From assembly GCF_900890425.1 (NCBI RefSeq), contig NZ_CAAHFG010000001.1:3038001-3102000 (forward strand): a stretch of DNA of 64,000 nt, in the 5' to 3' direction. The first letter of the stretch is position 1, and each line of letters begins with the position of its first letter. The DNA comes from Pontiella desulfatans. Its GTDB lineage: Bacteria > Verrucomicrobiota > Kiritimatiellia > Kiritimatiellales > Pontiellaceae. The position numbers were made by a program, and so were the translations under genes. The notes under the pieces are model-generated. The model was given only the letters and a program-made list of their open reading frames with translations, did not search any database and was not told where the DNA came from. Shown one piece after another: positions 61,267 through 64,000 of this stretch.

Positions 61267-63024
61267 TCACTTAAGGGCCTTCATCCCATCAGCCTGAATG
61301 GATTCAAGATAAGCCTTATCTTCCGCGGTCATCGCCTGCATTCTTATTGCGAACCGTGTTCCGTCGGGGGCTTTCAATTCCACCTGATCTTTTCCTTTTG
61401 AACTGACGGATATGCGGATGAAGGAGCCCTCCGCCGCCTTCGCTTTACCGACCGCCCATTGACGCATCTCGTACTTTCCCGTCGGCGCGGATTTCACCGC
61501 AGGCTTCGCCTTCGTTTCCGGCCTGGCTTTTTTATTAGCGCTGGGTTTGTCAGCATTGGATTCCGGCGTCGTTTCCTGGAACTCCAGGATCGATGCTTTG
61601 AGCTGTTCTTTGAGCTCGGAAAACTCTGGGTTATTGCTCTGGTTCGTCCATTCGTGCGGGTCGGTCCGATGATCGTACAGCTCGTCGGAACCGTCTTCGT
61701 AGCGGATATAGCGGTAGCGCTCCGTCTGGAGAGCGGTGTTCTCGGGTCCATAACTGATAAAGGCCGCATCGCGTTTTGCGGTCGGGTCTTTCAGCAGAGG
61801 AATGAGTGATTCACCATCCAAATGGTCCGGCTTGGGAATTCCAGCAAAGTCACAAAGCGTCGGATACGTATCGACCAACGATACCGGCTGGTTATTCACC
61901 GTCCCCGGCTCGGCGACCCCGGGCGCAACGACAATATACGGAACATGCGTAGAATCGCACCACAATGCAGACTTGCACCAATGCCCTTTTTCTCCCAAAT
62001 GCCAACCGTGATCACCGGTCAGGATAATCATGGTTTCGCGTCCGCGCGGATTTTTTTTAAGCGCCTCCAGCAAATGTCCGACCTGCGTATCCGCATAATT
62101 GATACAGGCGAGGTAGGACTGAACCATGTATTTCCACTCCTCTTCTCCGCCTCGATGCAGAATCTCCTCATGGACACTTCGAGGATCAAACGTTAGATCG
62201 AAGTTGGTATAGCGCGCGATCCATTTGGCGTATTCGGGCAAGTCCTTCGTGTCATCAAAACCCGGCATTTCCGGCAACTGTATGGATTCAATAGGAAACT
62301 TTTCAAAATAGGCCTTCGGAACCGTAAGCGGGGTATGAGGCCTGAAAATCCCGATGGTCATCAGTAAGGGCTTGTCCGTAACCGTATTCCACTGATCAAT
62401 CGCCCAGTGGGCAATCTTGTAATCACTGGTTTGCGAATCTTTCTGGTTGGTGGCGCCATACTGTCCCCAGACATTTCGTCGAGCGCTCGCATACCCCGCG
62501 CCCTCGTTATTGAACGCGGCAGACTTGCGGTTCGCAACCGCATCCAGCGACTCCTCACCGACTAAATGTCCGATTGGCCCATGCGCCATTTTTCCGCCGC
62601 TGACCACCCGGTAGCCCGATTTTTTGAAATGCTGATGCATGTACGGGTACTCTGCAGGTGCCGATTTGGAGGTGGGTCCACTCATGGGCATGTCACAAAA
62701 AAACGGGGGGCGATCCTTCTCTAACTTGTTGCCGCCATTGAAATACTTCCCGTTACTTTTGGGGTACAACCCGCTCAGAAAACTCTTTCGCGACGGATTA
62801 CAGGTGGGTGCATTACAATGCGCGTTTGAAAACAAAACGCCCCGTTTTGCCAACGCATCAATGTTCGGTGTTTTACTTTGTGGATGCCCGCCCAGCACCC
62901 CAACCCAGTCGTTCAGGTCATCGACTACAATAAATACAACATCCGCCTTCTTCGCTGCCGCATGAACGGACAAAACAGCGGCCGCACCGGCCAGCAAGAG
63001 TGTTATAAAAAGCGAGCGTCTCAT
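61267..63024 (-). CDS. Secreted S1 sulfatase (iduronate-2-sulfatase-like) with SHD1-like tail
   Basis: A 585-residue protein. ATG 63024 has GGGAGGAG upstream and the signal peptide ends SVHA. The sulfatase domain has FIVVDDLNDWVGVLGGHP at 31-48, C75-N-P-S-R79 and ILTGDHGWHLGEKGHW. After about residue 470 comes a Pro/Ala/Lys linker and a C-terminal module (KYEMRQWAVGKAKAAEGSF, VELKAPDGTRFAI, EDKAYLESIQA) shared with the proteins at 3145 and 63042. The activity is probably 2-O-desulfation of a uronic acid or related sugar. It follows the GH106-like gene by 17 bp. Confidence 0.92.
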   Translation of the reverse strand: MRRSLFITLLLAGAAAVLSVHAAAKKADVVFIVVDDLNDWVGVLGGHPQSKTPNIDALAKRGVLFSNAHCNAPTCNPSRKSFLSGLYPKSNGKYFNGGNKLEKDRPPFFCDMPMSGPTSKSAPAEYPYMHQHFKKSGYRVVSGGKMAHGPIGHLVGEESLDAVANRKSAAFNNEGAGYASARRNVWGQYGATNQKDSQTSDYKIAHWAIDQWNTVTDKPLLMTIGIFRPHTPLTVPKAYFEKFPIESIQLPEMPGFDDTKDLPEYAKWIARYTNFDLTFDPRSVHEEILHRGGEEEWKYMVQSYLACINYADTQVGHLLEALKKNPRGRETMIILTGDHGWHLGEKGHWCKSALWCDSTHVPYIVVAPGVAEPGTVNNQPVSLVDTYPTLCDFAGIPKPDHLDGESLIPLLKDPTAKRDAAFISYGPENTALQTERYRYIRYEDGSDELYDHRTDPHEWTNQSNNPEFSELKEQLKASILEFQETTPESNADKPSANKKARPETKAKPAVKSAPTGKYEMRQWAVGKAKAAEGSFIRISVSSKGKDQVELKAPDGTRFAIRMQAMTAEDKAYLESIQADGMKALK

Positions 63025-63041
63025 GAATTCTCCTCCCTTTT

Positions 63042-64000
63042 CTATTTTTTGAATTCAGCCCGAATCGATTTGAGATACGCTTTATCTTCCAAACTCATCA
63101 ACTTCATCCCGATCGCAAACACCTTCCCGTCGGGGGTCTTCAGTTCCACCAGATTTTTCCCCTTGGGGTTCTTGAACAGCCGAACAAAAGAGCCATCCGC
63201 CGCCTGCGGTTTTCCCTCCGCCCAACGGCGAACTTCATACGTTCCAGCGTGTGCCGCCTCGGACACCGGAGCCGGCTTCAACTTAGCGGTCGGTTTTTCC
63301 TCCGGCTGCGCGTGAGCGTCTGCCGGTTTCTTCGCGAACTTCGCTTTATTCTTATCCCCTTTCCGCGCGACATCTTTCCAGTAGGGAGCGACGCGGTGCC
63401 ATCCATAGGTAAAGAATTCAGGATTGCGGCTGAACTCAAACAGGTCGCGCGCAATTTGTTCCACACGCGGATCCGCGTTTTTCGAACGCGTAATCAGCGA
63501 AACAGGCCCCAGCAGGCCGGACGGCTTGAGCGGATCGTCTTTGGCATAATAGCGACAGGTGGTGAAGGTTTTGCGTCCCGGTTGCGGACGGGGTTTATCC
63601 TGCACAAACCAGTCAGGAAGCGTGCCCAAAACCCCGTTGGAAGGGAACCCGATATCGTCCGGATACTGCTCGTCACCGATAAAGCGGTTGCCCCACAGGT
63701 TGGTAACCCGGATTTCGAGTTCGTTTTCACCCGATTCCAGCGCATCGGTCATGTCGAGCAGGAACGGCGGCTTCCATTCCGTCGCGAGTTCTTTGCCGTT
63801 TACAAGCACCGTCGCGATCACTTCGACCAGCCCCAGATCGAGCCAGAGCTCTTCGCCCTTATCTTTGTTCACATCAATCGTCTTTTTGTAGATGCCCGTA
63901 CCGGAGAAGTAGCGCAGCAGCTCGTCGTCGCTCTCGTTCCACGGATAGAGCGTTTCAAATTGACGCGCTTTCGGCGCGGCCACCCCGTCGAACGAAACTA
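63042..64000 (-). CDS. GH106-like protein C-terminus with SHD1-like tail, cut by window edge
   Basis: The frame is open to the right edge (VSFDGVAAPKARQFETL at the border); no start is inside the window. It covers the final beta-sandwich of a GH106-like rhamnosidase (YFSGTGIYKKTIDV, VNGKELATEWKPPFLLDMTD, TNLWGNRFIGDEQYP, AKDDPLKPSGLLGPVSLI), about as in 47840 and 42765. A linker rich in Lys/Ala/Pro is followed by the SHD1-like module (YEVRRWAEGKPQAADGSF, VELKTPDGKVFAIG, LEDKAYLKSIRA). It is upstream of, and probably cotranscribed with, the sulfatase at 61267. Confidence 0.85.
   Translation of the reverse strand, partial: VSFDGVAAPKARQFETLYPWNESDDELLRYFSGTGIYKKTIDVNKDKGEELWLDLGLVEVIATVLVNGKELATEWKPPFLLDMTDALESGENELEIRVTNLWGNRFIGDEQYPDDIGFPSNGVLGTLPDWFVQDKPRPQPGRKTFTTCRYYAKDDPLKPSGLLGPVSLITRSKNADPRVEQIARDLFEFSRNPEFFTYGWHRVAPYWKDVARKGDKNKAKFAKKPADAHAQPEEKPTAKLKPAPVSEAAHAGTYEVRRWAEGKPQAADGSFVRLFKNPKGKNLVELKTPDGKVFAIGMKLMSLEDKAYLKSIRAEFKK

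Noticed and set aside
1-64000. tRNA, rRNA or riboswitch genes
   Set aside because: No cloverleaf-like or conserved RNA sequence was recognised by eye; intergenic space is small and repeat-rich.

Overview
The window is a single-strand polysaccharide-degradation island. Every recognisable gene lies on the minus strand, so all numbering below runs right to left in transcription order. It holds 14 sulfatases of the formylglycine type (S1 family), four GH106-like and one full-length GH78-like alpha-L-rhamnosidases, two GH43-like enzymes, two FAD-dependent oxidoreductases, an esterase-like alpha/beta hydrolase, a di-heme PD40/HzsA-like protein and several secreted proteins of unknown function. Two proteins end in classical PEP-CTERM sorting tails. 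Dense co-directional sulfatases, PEP-CTERM proteins, SHD1-like and DUF3395-like modules and the absence of SusC/SusD pairs point to a marine PVC-superphylum bacterium, most likely Kiritimatiellota (Pontiella-like). This is inference from gene content, not a database match. The combination of rhamnosidases, GH43 enzymes and many sulfatases fits a sulfated, rhamnose-containing algal polysaccharide such as ulvan or a rhamnose-bearing fucan, but no lyase is present to decide this.

Right to left: 64000-61267 is the end of a GH106-like gene plus an iduronate-2-sulfatase-like gene, both ending in an SHD1-like module. 61116-51726 is a surface-protein region: an autotransporter-like repeat PEP-CTERM protein, a micro-ORF encoding only a signal peptide, a large multidomain secreted protein, a possible MITE, a low-GC two-TM protein, a second PEP-CTERM protein and a Fn3/DNRLRE-like/TSP3-like protein. 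Two look-alike terminators and two look-alike promoters punctuate it. 51649-37131 is a compact run of GH106, sulfatase, GH106, di-heme protein and two sulfatases. 36952-35495 is an IS4-family element that inserted into the start codon of the next GH106 gene and rebuilt that codon. 35496-20232 runs GH106, an FMN/HEAT-like protein, FAD oxidoreductase, a sulfatase with CBM-like and EF-hand parts, esterase, a truncated HzsA-like gene, then alternating sulfatases and GH43 enzymes. 20014-7046 starts with a broken GH78 gene fused to an oxidoreductase remnant, then four sulfatases around an intact GH78, two accessory secreted/cytosolic proteins and another sulfatase. 6977-1 holds FAD oxidoreductase, sulfatase, an SHD1-tailed secreted protein, a MtaA-like methyltransferase and a sulfatase cut by the window edge.

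Neighbouring genes often overlap (ATGA, TGATG, ATG-N-stop) or lie within 10-40 bp, so they probably form a few long operons. A conserved element (consensus ATGAYARWTTGTATT on the minus strand) sits upstream of the first gene at three apparent operon heads. No sulfatase-maturing enzyme (FGE or anSME), transporter, or regulator is encoded here.

The island also shows much rearrangement: duplicated gene ends, chimeric joints, truncated paralogs and dispersed palindromic repeats, one of which contributes codons to a signal peptide. The most notable observations are the IS-rebuilt start codon, the shared operon-head motif, the SHD1-like tail on three unrelated enzymes, three sulfatases with off-consensus maturation motifs, the FAD/GH78 chimera and the micro-ORF remnant.
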